Program-made: the position numbers and the translations under genes
Assembly: GCA_934120045.1 (NCBI GenBank)
Contig: CAKOTF010000002.1
Location: 124,001-188,000 of the forward strand
DNA: 64,000 nucleotides
Reading direction: 5' to 3'
Origin: an uncultured Clostridia bacterium
Lineage (GTDB): Bacteria; Bacillota; Clostridia; TANB77; CAG-508
Notes under the pieces: generated by a model
Database searches by the model: none
Seen by the model: only the letters and a program-made list of their open reading frames with translations
What the model was told of the DNA's origin: nothing
Shown: piece by piece, positions 41,976 through 51,063 of the stretch
How positions within the stretch are numbered: the stretch's first letter is position 1
How the letters are laid out: each line of letters starts with the position of its first letter

Positions 41976-42490
41976 TTAGTTTATAGCAACTCCATTTACA
42001 TATAATTTATATCCATTAAAATCAATATTACTATATGTTGTGTCATAATCTTCTAATGATGTAATGTAAGAATCTCCTGTTAATTTTATTTTTGATATTG
42101 AATCAATTACAATGTTCCCTCCTGTATTTTGTTGTGTCATTATTAATGTTACATTTCCTCCATTAGATCCTGTGTTTCCATATGAGTCTTTTTGAGTTCT
42201 TAAAAAGTTTCCTGTGCTATCATTATTTACAATTGTGTTATTTGTTAAATTGATTGTTGCTGTTGTATTTGTAATATAAAATGTGTCTCCATTGTTTGTT
42301 ATGATTTTACTATTTGGGGCTGTGAATGTCCATTACTATTATTTTCTCCACTTGAATTCGACATTTGAGGTGGATTTCCTTAATTTAATTTCTCTCCACT
42401 TTCTTTAGCAAGATTTATTGTAAATTCACTTGCAATACATACTATAATTATAATTGTTATCATAATTATATTTTTTACTTTTCTACTCAT
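41976..42490 (-). pseudogene. Broken gene of a secreted surface protein (carbohydrate-binding-domain type)
   Basis: ATG at 42490 has AGGAGG upstream and opens a membrane/signal segment (KNIIMITIIIIVCIASEF), but TAA follows after about 34 codons. Reading resumes in the same and then another frame: GNPPQMSNSSGENNS, later NGDTFYITNTTATINLTN, VTLIMTQQNTGGNIVIDSI and FNGYKLYVNGVAIN before TAA at 41976. The Asn/Thr-rich strand repeats and the YVNG ending are typical of extracellular beta-helix-like carbohydrate-binding proteins. At least one stop, one frameshift and probably an internal deletion are needed to explain it. This fills most of the 718-base gap 41925-42642. Confidence 0.75.
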
Positions 42491-42642
42491 ATTTTTATCC
42501 TCCTAATATTATTTGAAAGTCTTATTTCTTACTTTCTAAATGTATTTTAGTTTTAAAAGATTAAATATAAAAATTTTTTTATAAAATTATTTTCATTTTT
42601 AATCATTGTGTTATAATAAATTTGTTCAAAGGAGTGATATAA

Positions 42643-45276
42643 ATGATTCGTTTATTTTTTATAAAAAATAAATTTAAAAATCAAAAATTAATTAATAATG
42701 ATAAGAAAATTCTTGAAAAATATACAAATATAGCTCAAAAATCAAAAGCTGAAATACTTAATGAATTTAATTCTGATATTGAAAAAGGTCTATCTTCAAA
42801 AATAATTGAAGAAAAACATAAAAATGATGAAAAGAATATTGTAGTAAAAGAGGAAAAACATTCATGGTTTTACTTTTTTATAAATTCATTTAAAGATAAA
42901 TTTATTTTTATTCTTATAGTTTTAGCAATTATAAATAAATTTGTTGGTGATGATACTCTTGGAACTATAATTATTTTAGCTATTGGTTTTGCAAGTGCTT
43001 TGATAAGATTTTTTCAAGACTATTCTACTTATAAGTTTAATCAGTCTTTAAAGAGTAAACTTTTTTCTACTGCAACTGTTATAAGAAATGGCAAAGAAAA
43101 AAATATAAAAACAGAAGATATTGTATTAGGTGATATTATTCATTTAAATGCTGGCTCAATAATTCCTGCAGATGTTATGATTTTAGAGAGTAAGGATTTA
43201 TTTTTAAATCAATCTGTTTTTACTGGTGAAAGTGCTCCTATTGAGAAAAAGGATTCTTACATACCATCAAATGAAATTTTTTCACTATCTAATATTTGCT
43301 TGATGGGGACAAGTGTTATAAGTGGTAAAGCTACTGGTATTGTTATCAGCACAGGCTTTTCAACATATTTAGGAAATATGGGTAAACAAATTGATAATAA
43401 AAAAGAAATTACAAATTTTGAAAAAGGTATGAATAATATAACAAAACTTCTTATTAAATATATGCTTGTTGTTTCTATTGCAGTATTTATTATATATGCA
43501 CTTATTCGTAAAGATGTATTAGAGGCAATTCTATTTGCATTATCTGTTGCTGTTGGAATCACTCCAACAATGCTTCCTATGATTGTTAATGTTAATTTAA
43601 CTAAAGGTACTAAAACATTGGCTAAAAAGAAAACTCTTGTAAAAAACATTCAATCAATTCAAAATTTAGGTGCAATTGATGTCTTGTGTACAGACAAAAC
43701 AGGAACTTTAACATTAGATAAGATTGTTTTACAAAAATATATTAATGTTGAAGGTAAAGAAGATTTATCAATTCTTGAATATGCTTACTTAAATAGTTAT
43801 TATGGAACTGGAATGAAAAACTTAGTTGATAAAGCTGTTATTACATATGGAAATGAGCATAATATTAAAGAAAAAATTGTTGATTATGAAAAAGTTGATG
43901 AAATTCCATTTGATTATACAAGAAAAATAATGAGTGTTGTTGTAAAACATGATGACCATTATAGAATTATTACAAAAGGTGCTTTGGAAGAAATATTAAA
44001 AAGATGTACTACTGTAAAAATAAATGGCGAACACAAAGATTTAACTCAAAATATGATTGCAAATATAAATAGTAATGCAAAAGATTTAGCTTTACAGGGA
44101 ATGCAAGTTATTGCATTAGCTTCAAAAAGAGAATATTCTGGTAAAGATATATTTAATTCTTCTGATGAATCTGAAATGGTATTTATCGGATTTGTTGCAT
44201 TTCTTGATCCACCAAAAAAAGATGTAAAAACTACAATTAAAAATTTAAAAGAATATGGTGTTACTACAAAAATATTAACTGGTGATAATCAATATGCTAC
44301 TGAAAATGTTTCAAGATTAGTTGGAATTCCAAATGATAAAATTTTAACTGGTTCTGATATTGATAAAATGTCTGATGATGAACTTTCAAAACAAGTTGAA
44401 GATGTTGATATATTCGCAAGAATGAATCCTTTACAAAAAGAAAGAATTATTACTATATTAAAGAAGAATGGTCATGTTGTTGGATATATGGGAGATGGTG
44501 TAAATGATGCTCCATCACTTCATAATGCTGATGTTGGTATTTGTGTAAATACTGCGACAGATATTGCAAAAGAAGCTAGTGATATAATTTTATTGGAGAA
44601 AAATTTAAAAGTTGTTTTTAATGGTGTTGTTGAAGGAAGAAAAGTATATGGGAATATTATAAAATATATGAAAATGGCTTTAAGTTCGGATTTTGGTGAT
44701 GTTTTTAGTATTTTTATTGCAAGTATATTCTTACCATTTTTACCATTACTACCTATTCAAATGCTTTTACAAGATTTCTTATATGATTTTTCTCAAATAG
44801 CTATTCCTTATGATAATGTTGATAAAGAATTTTTATTAAAGCCTAGAAAATGGAATACAAAAGGATTAGGAACTTTTATGAATGTTATGGGACCTATTAG
44901 TTCAATTATTGATGTTTTAGCATTCTTGGCATTCTGGTTTATTTTAGGATATAACAATATTGCTAGTGAATCATATTTTCAAACAGCTTGGTTTGTTGAA
45001 TGTTTAATTAGTGAAACTTTAATAATACATTTTGTGCGTACATCCAAAATTCCTTTTGTACAATCAAGAGCAAATCCTATCTTAACTGCTCTTACTATGG
45101 TTACAATAATTGGTACTATAATTACTCCAATATTATTCCATAATATTTCATCATTCCATTTTGAAATATTACCACCTTTGTATTACTTAATTGTTATTGG
45201 ATTGACTGCTTTGTATGTTGTTCTTGTTCAAATTGTTAAAAAAATTTATATTAGGAAAGTTGGAGAATGGTTATAA
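42643..45276 (+). CDS. mgtA: Magnesium-transporting P-type ATPase (P3B, MgtA-like)
   Basis: 877 residues. FTGESAPIEK (A-domain TGES), DKTGTLT with phosphorylated Asp (about 351), TGDN, GDGVNDAPSLHNADVGICVN and the C-terminal membrane part (LSSDFGDVFSIFIASIFLPFLPLLPIQMLLQDFLYD) identify the MgtA/MgtB group, which imports Mg2+. About 10 membrane helices are seen. AAAGGAG lies 9 bases before the ATG. A TATAAT stands only about 30 bases upstream, leaving a short leader with no room for an M-box riboswitch, so control must differ from that of many Bacillota Mg transporters. Confidence 0.95.
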   Translation: MIRLFFIKNKFKNQKLINNDKKILEKYTNIAQKSKAEILNEFNSDIEKGLSSKIIEEKHKNDEKNIVVKEEKHSWFYFFINSFKDKFIFILIVLAIINKFVGDDTLGTIIILAIGFASALIRFFQDYSTYKFNQSLKSKLFSTATVIRNGKEKNIKTEDIVLGDIIHLNAGSIIPADVMILESKDLFLNQSVFTGESAPIEKKDSYIPSNEIFSLSNICLMGTSVISGKATGIVISTGFSTYLGNMGKQIDNKKEITNFEKGMNNITKLLIKYMLVVSIAVFIIYALIRKDVLEAILFALSVAVGITPTMLPMIVNVNLTKGTKTLAKKKTLVKNIQSIQNLGAIDVLCTDKTGTLTLDKIVLQKYINVEGKEDLSILEYAYLNSYYGTGMKNLVDKAVITYGNEHNIKEKIVDYEKVDEIPFDYTRKIMSVVVKHDDHYRIITKGALEEILKRCTTVKINGEHKDLTQNMIANINSNAKDLALQGMQVIALASKREYSGKDIFNSSDESEMVFIGFVAFLDPPKKDVKTTIKNLKEYGVTTKILTGDNQYATENVSRLVGIPNDKILTGSDIDKMSDDELSKQVEDVDIFARMNPLQKERIITILKKNGHVVGYMGDGVNDAPSLHNADVGICVNTATDIAKEASDIILLEKNLKVVFNGVVEGRKVYGNIIKYMKMALSSDFGDVFSIFIASIFLPFLPLLPIQMLLQDFLYDFSQIAIPYDNVDKEFLLKPRKWNTKGLGTFMNVMGPISSIIDVLAFLAFWFILGYNNIASESYFQTAWFVECLISETLIIHFVRTSKIPFVQSRANPILTALTMVTIIGTIITPILFHNISSFHFEILPPLYYLIVIGLTALYVVLVQIVKKIYIRKVGEWL

Positions 45277-45282
45277 TATATG

Positions 45283-45312
45283 AAACAAGGAATATTAAAT
45301 TATTCCTTGTTT
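45283..45312 (+). terminator. Intrinsic terminator of mgtA
   Basis: Exact stem AAACAAGGAATA / TATTCCTTGTTT with a 6-base loop and a T-run. Confidence 0.92.
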
Positions 45313-45367
45313 TTTTTGAAACTTTTTAACCAATTTTTTATTTAATTTTTCCACTTTTATTCTCCTT

Positions 45368-45703
45368 TTAACATTCTAATTTATAACCTAAGCCTCTAAC
45401 TACCTTTATTTGCACATTTGAACCTGCATCAAATCCTGTTAATTTGTCTTCTAACATTGATTTTGCTGTAAGCATGATTACTTTTGATTCTATTTTTTGT
45501 TTTCTAATTTCCTGCAAAATTTTAAATCCTTCAATTCCAGGAAGCATTACATCTAAGATTATTAAATCATAAATATTTGTTAATGCATTATCTAGCCCTT
45601 CTTCTCCATCTCCATAAACATCAACAATATATTGCTCATTTCTTAATCTACTTGCTATTACATCAGCAATTTTAAATTCATCTTCAACTATTAATATTCT
45701 CAT
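45368..45703 (-). pseudogene. Response-regulator remnant with internal deletion
   Basis: 111 residues. Residues 1-95 are an OmpR-type receiver: ILIVEDE, the phospho-acceptor in LIILDVMLPG and VIMLTAKS. At GFDAGS the protein jumps directly to NVQIKVVRGLGYKLEC, which is the end of the OmpR winged-helix domain (VRGxGYxL). The rest of the receiver and nearly all of the DNA-binding domain are missing, so an in-frame deletion of about 100 codons has occurred. No histidine kinase gene is beside it. It may still be translated (AAGGTGA 8 bases before ATG 45703) but cannot bind DNA. Confidence 0.8.
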
Positions 45704-45861
45704 ATAAATCACCTTATATATATTACTTTTTATTCATTAAATGAATATTAAATTTATACAAAAATTTTAGATATTTTTTCAAATTGAATTTTCTATATCT
45801 CTTGATTTTTGCAAACTTTGAGGATATAATTTGTAAAGGTAAATTTAGAAAGGACAAGACT

Positions 45862-48048
45862 ATGGATAAAATTATAAATAAAATAGCAGAAGAATTAAAT
45901 GTAAAAAATACACAAGTAGAAAATGCTGTAAAATTAATTGATGAAGGAAATACAATTCCATTTATCGCACGTTACAGAAAAGAAGCTACAGGTGGGTTAA
46001 GTGATGAAATTTTAAGAGATTTAGGAGAAAGACTTACATATCTTAGAAACTTAGAAACAAGAAAAGGCGAAATTATAAAATCAATTGATGAACAAGGAAA
46101 ATTGACTGATGAATTAACTATTGCAATTGCATCAGCTGAAACACTTGCAGAAGTTGAAGATTTATACAGGCCATTTAAACAAAAGAAAAAGACAAGAGCT
46201 ACTGTTGCAAAAGCTAAAGGATTAGAACCATTAGCAGATATTATTATTGCACAAGAAGAGAAAAAAGATATTAATGAAATTGCTCAAGAATTTGTAAATA
46301 TTGATAATTTATCTGATGAAGATAAAAATAATAAAGATAAAGTTGTTGCAACAGCTGAAGATGCAATTCAAGGTGCTTTAGATATTATCGCTGAAAATAT
46401 TTCTGATAACGCAAAATATAGAAAATATATCAAAAAAATATGTTATCGTGAAGGTACTATTGTAACAAAATCTGCAAAACCTGATGAAAAATCTAATTAT
46501 GAAATGTATTACGAATTTGCCGAATTAGTACATAAACTTCCAAGTCATAGAATTTTAGCTATTAATAGAGGTGAAGCTGAAGATTTCCTAAAAGTATCTA
46601 TTGAAAAACCTACAGATAAAATTTTATATTATATTCAAAAAGATATAATAAAAGGAAAAACTCAATTTACAGAAATGCTTACAAATACAATTGAAGATGC
46701 TTTTACAAGATTAATTGAACCATCTATTGATAGAGAAATTCGTTCAGATTTAACTGAAAAAGCTGAAGAAAAAGCAATTAAAGTATTTGGTCAAAATGCT
46801 AAACAATTATTATTAGGTGCTCCTATAAAAGGTAAAACTGTTATGGGATTTGACCCTGCTTATAGAACTGGTTGTAAAATAGCTGTAATTGATGAAACAG
46901 GAAAAGTTTTAGATATAGCTACAGTATATCCTACAGCACCACAAAATGATGTTGAAGGTGCAAAGAAAACTTTATTAGATTTAATAAATAAAGACCATGT
47001 TGATATGATTGCAATTGGAAACGGTACTGCATCTCGTGAATCTGAAATGTTTGTTTCAGATATGATTAAAGAAGTAAAACATGATATTTGTTATGTAATT
47101 GTTAGTGAAGCTGGTGCATCTGTATATTCTGCCTCAAAACTTGCAACAGAAGAATATCCTGATATAAATGTATCAATAAGAGGTGCTATTTCAATAGCTC
47201 GTAGATTACAAGATCCTCTTGCTGAATTAGTAAAAATCGACCCAAAAGCAATTGGTGTTGGTCAATATCAACATGATGTAAATCAAAAGAAATTATCAGA
47301 AAGCTTAACAGGTGTTGTAGAAGATAGTGTAAACAAAGTTGGTGTTGATGTAAATACTGCAACTCCTTCTCTACTTTCATATGTTTCTGGTATTAATAAT
47401 ACAATTGCAAAAAATATTGTAAAATATAGAGATGAAAATGGTAAATTAAAAGAAAGAAAAGAATTATTAAAAGTTCCAAAGCTTGGAAAAGTTGCTTATG
47501 AACAATGTGCCGGATTTATTAGAATTCCTGATGGAAAAAATCCATTAGAAAATACAGCTGTTCACCCAGAAAGTTATGAACAAACTGAAAAATTATTAGA
47601 ATTATTAGGATTTAAAATTGAAGATTTAAAAAATAAAGAAAATTTGAATTCTTTAAGAGAAAAATTAAAATCAGTAAATATTGAGAAAACTGCAAAAACA
47701 CTTGATATTGGTGAAATGACATTAGCTGATATAATATCAGAATTATCAAAGCCTGGTCGTGACCCAAGAGAGGATATGCCAAAACCTGTTCTTCGTAGTG
47801 ATGTTTTAAAATTTGAAGATTTAACTGAAGGAATGGTACTTACAGGTACTGTTCGTAATGTTATCGATTTTGGTGCATTTGTTGATATTGGTGTAAAATA
47901 TGATGGACTTGTTCATATTTCTGAAATGAGTGATTCATATGTTAAATCCCCTTCTGAAGTTGTTTCTGTTGGAGATATTGTAAAAGTTAAAGTTATAAAA
48001 ATTGATCAAGAACGTAAAAAAGTTGGTCTTTCTATGAAAATATCATAA
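45862..48048 (+). CDS. tex: Tex-like RNA-binding transcription accessory protein
   Basis: 728 residues, typical Tex length. N-terminal helical core (NTIPFIARYRKEATGGLSDE at about 37), RNase H-like YqgF domain (VMGFDPAYRTGCKIAVID, about 325), helix-hairpin-helix repeats (about 490-560) and a C-terminal S1 domain (GMVLTGTVRNVIDFGAFVDI, about 655). Tex influences transcription and binds RNA/DNA. ATG at 45862 fits the family start and has AAAGGA 9 bases upstream; upstream in-frame codons are rejected. Confidence 0.96.
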   Translation: MDKIINKIAEELNVKNTQVENAVKLIDEGNTIPFIARYRKEATGGLSDEILRDLGERLTYLRNLETRKGEIIKSIDEQGKLTDELTIAIASAETLAEVEDLYRPFKQKKKTRATVAKAKGLEPLADIIIAQEEKKDINEIAQEFVNIDNLSDEDKNNKDKVVATAEDAIQGALDIIAENISDNAKYRKYIKKICYREGTIVTKSAKPDEKSNYEMYYEFAELVHKLPSHRILAINRGEAEDFLKVSIEKPTDKILYYIQKDIIKGKTQFTEMLTNTIEDAFTRLIEPSIDREIRSDLTEKAEEKAIKVFGQNAKQLLLGAPIKGKTVMGFDPAYRTGCKIAVIDETGKVLDIATVYPTAPQNDVEGAKKTLLDLINKDHVDMIAIGNGTASRESEMFVSDMIKEVKHDICYVIVSEAGASVYSASKLATEEYPDINVSIRGAISIARRLQDPLAELVKIDPKAIGVGQYQHDVNQKKLSESLTGVVEDSVNKVGVDVNTATPSLLSYVSGINNTIAKNIVKYRDENGKLKERKELLKVPKLGKVAYEQCAGFIRIPDGKNPLENTAVHPESYEQTEKLLELLGFKIEDLKNKENLNSLREKLKSVNIEKTAKTLDIGEMTLADIISELSKPGRDPREDMPKPVLRSDVLKFEDLTEGMVLTGTVRNVIDFGAFVDIGVKYDGLVHISEMSDSYVKSPSEVVSVGDIVKVKVIKIDQERKKVGLSMKIS

Positions 48049-48056
48049 AAATATAT

Positions 48057-48090
48057 AAAACTGGACTTAGAAAAATCTAAATCCAGTTTT
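48057..48090. terminator. Bidirectional terminator between tex and the HD-GYP gene
   Basis: Arms AAAACTGGACTTAGA / TCTAAATCCAGTTTT with one mismatch, loop AAAA, T-rich tails on both strands. Confidence 0.88.
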
Positions 48091-48097
48091 TATCTTA

Positions 48098-49159
48098 TTA
48101 ACTAACATATTTATCTTGTATTTCTTGTATTTTTTCATAATTATTATTCAAAATATCAAGAAAAACTTCTGCTACTTGAGGATCAAATTGTGTCCCTTCA
48201 CATCTTTTTATTTCATCTTTTACATGTTCAATATCAATTGGACCTCTATAACTTCTTCTACTTGTCATAGCATCAAATGTATCTGCAACAGCTGCAATTC
48301 TTGCTAAATATGGTATTTCTTCACCTTTTAACATTCCAGGATATCCTGTTCCATCATATTTTTCATGATGATGTTTTACTATTGGAATAATATCTTTAAA
48401 AATATCTGCAGAACCTAATATATGTGCCCCTATTGCTGGATGATTTTTTATTTGTGAATATTCATCATCTGAAAGTTTGCTTGGCTTTAATAATATACTA
48501 TCAGGTATTCCAATTTTTCCAATATCATGGAATAATCCACCTATTCTCAAAGTTTTTATTTGATCTTCTGGTAATCCTAATTTTTGACCAATTAGAACTG
48601 AATATTCTGAAACTCTATCTGAATGACCTCTTGTATATGTATCTTTTGCTTCTACAGCAAATCTTAAAGTTTCAACCATTTCTAAATAAGCTTTTTCAAG
48701 TTTATCATTTGATTCTGAAAGTTTATCATTTATTCTTTTTATTTCTTCCATTTGTTTAACAGATTTTATACCAGATTCAACTAATAATTGTAATTGATCA
48801 AATTTGTCACTTTTTTCACAATAGCCTTGAATATCTAGTCTTTTAATTGTCTCTAATGGTGGAGCCATGTCTTTGTGTCCTGTTAATAATAATATGTATA
48901 ATTCTTTGTTAAATTTTCTTATTTCTTCTACAACTTCATCTCCATGTAAAGGTGTCATCATAAAATCTAATAACATTAAATCAAAATGTTCTTTTTTTAC
49001 TAATTCAATTGCCTCTACTGGATCTTGCGCCCCATAAAATTCATATTCAGAATTATCAAAAAGCACTGTTAAAGAATCAAGTATTCCTTCTTCATCATCT
49101 ACTCCGATTATTCTATATTTTCTTTCTTCATTTAATTGATTTTGTAATGCTTTTCTCAT
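48098..49159 (-). CDS. Response regulator with HD-GYP output domain
   Basis: 353 residues. Receiver at about 15-135 (IIGVDDEE, phospho-Asp in LMLLDFMM, LLLTGHKD), coiled-coil linker to 165, then an HD-GYP domain: RGHSDRVSEYS, LFHDIGKIGIP (HD), KHHHEKYDGTGYPG (HHExxDGxGYP) and ARIAAVADTFDAM. Such proteins break down cyclic di-GMP after phosphorylation, linking the partner kinase to c-di-GMP level. GAGG precedes the ATG. It follows the 7TM histidine kinase by 76 bases on the same strand and is its obvious partner. Confidence 0.95.
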   Translation of the reverse strand: MRKALQNQLNEERKYRIIGVDDEEGILDSLTVLFDNSEYEFYGAQDPVEAIELVKKEHFDLMLLDFMMTPLHGDEVVEEIRKFNKELYILLLTGHKDMAPPLETIKRLDIQGYCEKSDKFDQLQLLVESGIKSVKQMEEIKRINDKLSESNDKLEKAYLEMVETLRFAVEAKDTYTRGHSDRVSEYSVLIGQKLGLPEDQIKTLRIGGLFHDIGKIGIPDSILLKPSKLSDDEYSQIKNHPAIGAHILGSADIFKDIIPIVKHHHEKYDGTGYPGMLKGEEIPYLARIAAVADTFDAMTSRRSYRGPIDIEHVKDEIKRCEGTQFDPQVAEVFLDILNNNYEKIQEIQDKYVS

Positions 49160-49235
49160 TAGTCCTCTACTCCCTTTTTGTATAAAATTTTATCACTCAT
49201 CCTGAGATATATAGTCTTTTTAACTATACATTATA

Positions 49236-51056
49236 TTATTTATTTATAGGAATCAAAATATTAAATGTTGTTCCTTTTCCATCTTCTGTTTGATATGTAA
49301 TGTCTCCTCCAAAATGTGCTTTTATGTTTGAATATGACATATATAATCCAAGTCCTGTACCGTTTTTTCCTTTTGTTGTAACCATTTCTTTAAATAGTCT
49401 ATCTTGTACTTCCTTTGGAAGTCCTCCTGCAAAGTCTGTTACTGAAAATATGACATTTCCAGAATCTTTACTAATTTCTAATTGAATATTTTGATCATGT
49501 TTTCCATCATAAGCTTGTATTGCATTTGAAATCATATTATTAATAACTTGTACAAGAACATTTACATTTCCATGAATTATTTGATTTTCATCTATTTTCA
49601 TTAATACATTTAAATATATATATGCATTTTTTAATTCATGTTTCATTAATATATTTACTCTTTTTATTAGCTCTGCAACTGTAAATTCTTCTATATCATC
49701 TGTTGATAATGATGCAACAGCTTGACCTTTTACTGTTGTAATAATGTCTGACATATATTCAAGATGTGCTCTTATTTTTGGTATCCATTCTTCCATATCT
49801 CTTGCAATATCATGATGATCTTGTGAATTTACAAGTGGATCATCTATTGATTCATCATATTCTTTTATTAAATTTTCTAACCCTTGTGTTGCGCCAGCTA
49901 TAGACATAATTGGTGTCTTTAAGTTATGTGCTATTCCTCCTATTAATTGTCCTAGCCCTGCTAAACGTTCTCTTTCCATTAAGATATCTTGATTATTTTT
50001 TATTGTCTCCATATCTTCTTTATGTTGTGTTATATCTTTTAATAAAAATAATGTTCCTAATGAATTATTGTCTGAATTTATAGGTGTTATTTCTATTCTA
50101 AAATATTTTTTTATTTTTACAAATTGCTGTTCAAATGATACTGTTGTTTCTGTAGAATTTGCTTTTTTTATTGATTTACTAATTTTTTCTACTACTTGAT
50201 CTGAAATCTTCCTTTGTTGTAAAAATCTTATAAAATTTTTACTTCTTATATCTTCTGGACTTAGTTTAAATATATCTAAAAATGTTTTATTAAAATCTAT
50301 TATCATATTATTATCATCTAATACTACATAACCATCAGATATTCTATCAACTATTTTTTGTAAGGCTATTGGTGTTACATTTAAAAACTGGAATTTAAAT
50401 ATTGCTATTGCACAACATATAATTGTTATAGTAAATGTTATTGGTGTTACATATATTGACATTGATATTATTTTAAATGTTCCTAAAATATTTACAACTA
50501 CAGGTACACTTACCCCTAGAACAATTAATAATGATTGTTTTGAAAAGAAACCAGAATTTTTTATTGAAAATTTTAGCATATAAATTATACCAAATACTAA
50601 TAATATATATGAATATATATTATGAATAACCATATATGGTCCATACACTGTATCAGATATATTTGTTGAATATTGTTCATAAAATAGATGATGAAAATCA
50701 TTTGTCCATAATATTATTAATGATATTATAGGAACTACAAACAATAATAAATATCTTTTTCTTAACTCTATTTTAGTATTTGCATATATTAGTCCCATGA
50801 AAAATACTGCTATTGGTATTGTACATATTGCTATATATATAAAATAATCAAAATAAACTGGCTTTATATTTAATGGTTTTGATAATGTTATTTGCATTAT
50901 TAAACCTAATGTCCAAAATATTAATATAGATAAAGAAATTATAAAAATGCTTTTTAATTGATTATTTTTTTTACCTTTTGATAAATATATTGTTAATCCT
51001 ATATTTATTATCATTGTTACTATCAATGCTATAAGTGTTGTTTTTGTTGCTATCAT
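49236..51056 (-). CDS. 7TM-sensor histidine kinase
   Basis: 606 residues. Seven hydrophobic helices within residues 1-215 form the 7TM histidine-kinase sensor; then a PAS domain (about 228-340, DRISDGYVVLDDNNMIIDFN), the phospho-His helix GGIAHNLKTPIMSI (about 375) and the ATPase domain with N-box NMISNAIQAY and G-boxes DFAGGLP and GTGLGLYMSYS. 7TM sensors often respond to small, lipophilic or self-made ligands. It starts 7 bases after the NRPS stop, so it is in the NRPS transcript, with the HD-GYP regulator following. Sensing of the NRPS product is inference. Confidence 0.93.
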   Translation of the reverse strand: MIATKTTLIALIVTMIINIGLTIYLSKGKKNNQLKSIFIISLSILIFWTLGLIMQITLSKPLNIKPVYFDYFIYIAICTIPIAVFFMGLIYANTKIELRKRYLLLFVVPIISLIILWTNDFHHLFYEQYSTNISDTVYGPYMVIHNIYSYILLVFGIIYMLKFSIKNSGFFSKQSLLIVLGVSVPVVVNILGTFKIISMSIYVTPITFTITIICCAIAIFKFQFLNVTPIALQKIVDRISDGYVVLDDNNMIIDFNKTFLDIFKLSPEDIRSKNFIRFLQQRKISDQVVEKISKSIKKANSTETTVSFEQQFVKIKKYFRIEITPINSDNNSLGTLFLLKDITQHKEDMETIKNNQDILMERERLAGLGQLIGGIAHNLKTPIMSIAGATQGLENLIKEYDESIDDPLVNSQDHHDIARDMEEWIPKIRAHLEYMSDIITTVKGQAVASLSTDDIEEFTVAELIKRVNILMKHELKNAYIYLNVLMKIDENQIIHGNVNVLVQVINNMISNAIQAYDGKHDQNIQLEISKDSGNVIFSVTDFAGGLPKEVQDRLFKEMVTTKGKNGTGLGLYMSYSNIKAHFGGDITYQTEDGKGTTFNILIPINK

Positions 51057-51063
51057 TAGTTTT

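Noticed and set aside
42500..42642. M-box riboswitch upstream of the Mg2+ ATPase
   Set aside because: The likely -10 leaves only about 30 bases of leader and none of the M-box stems is visible.
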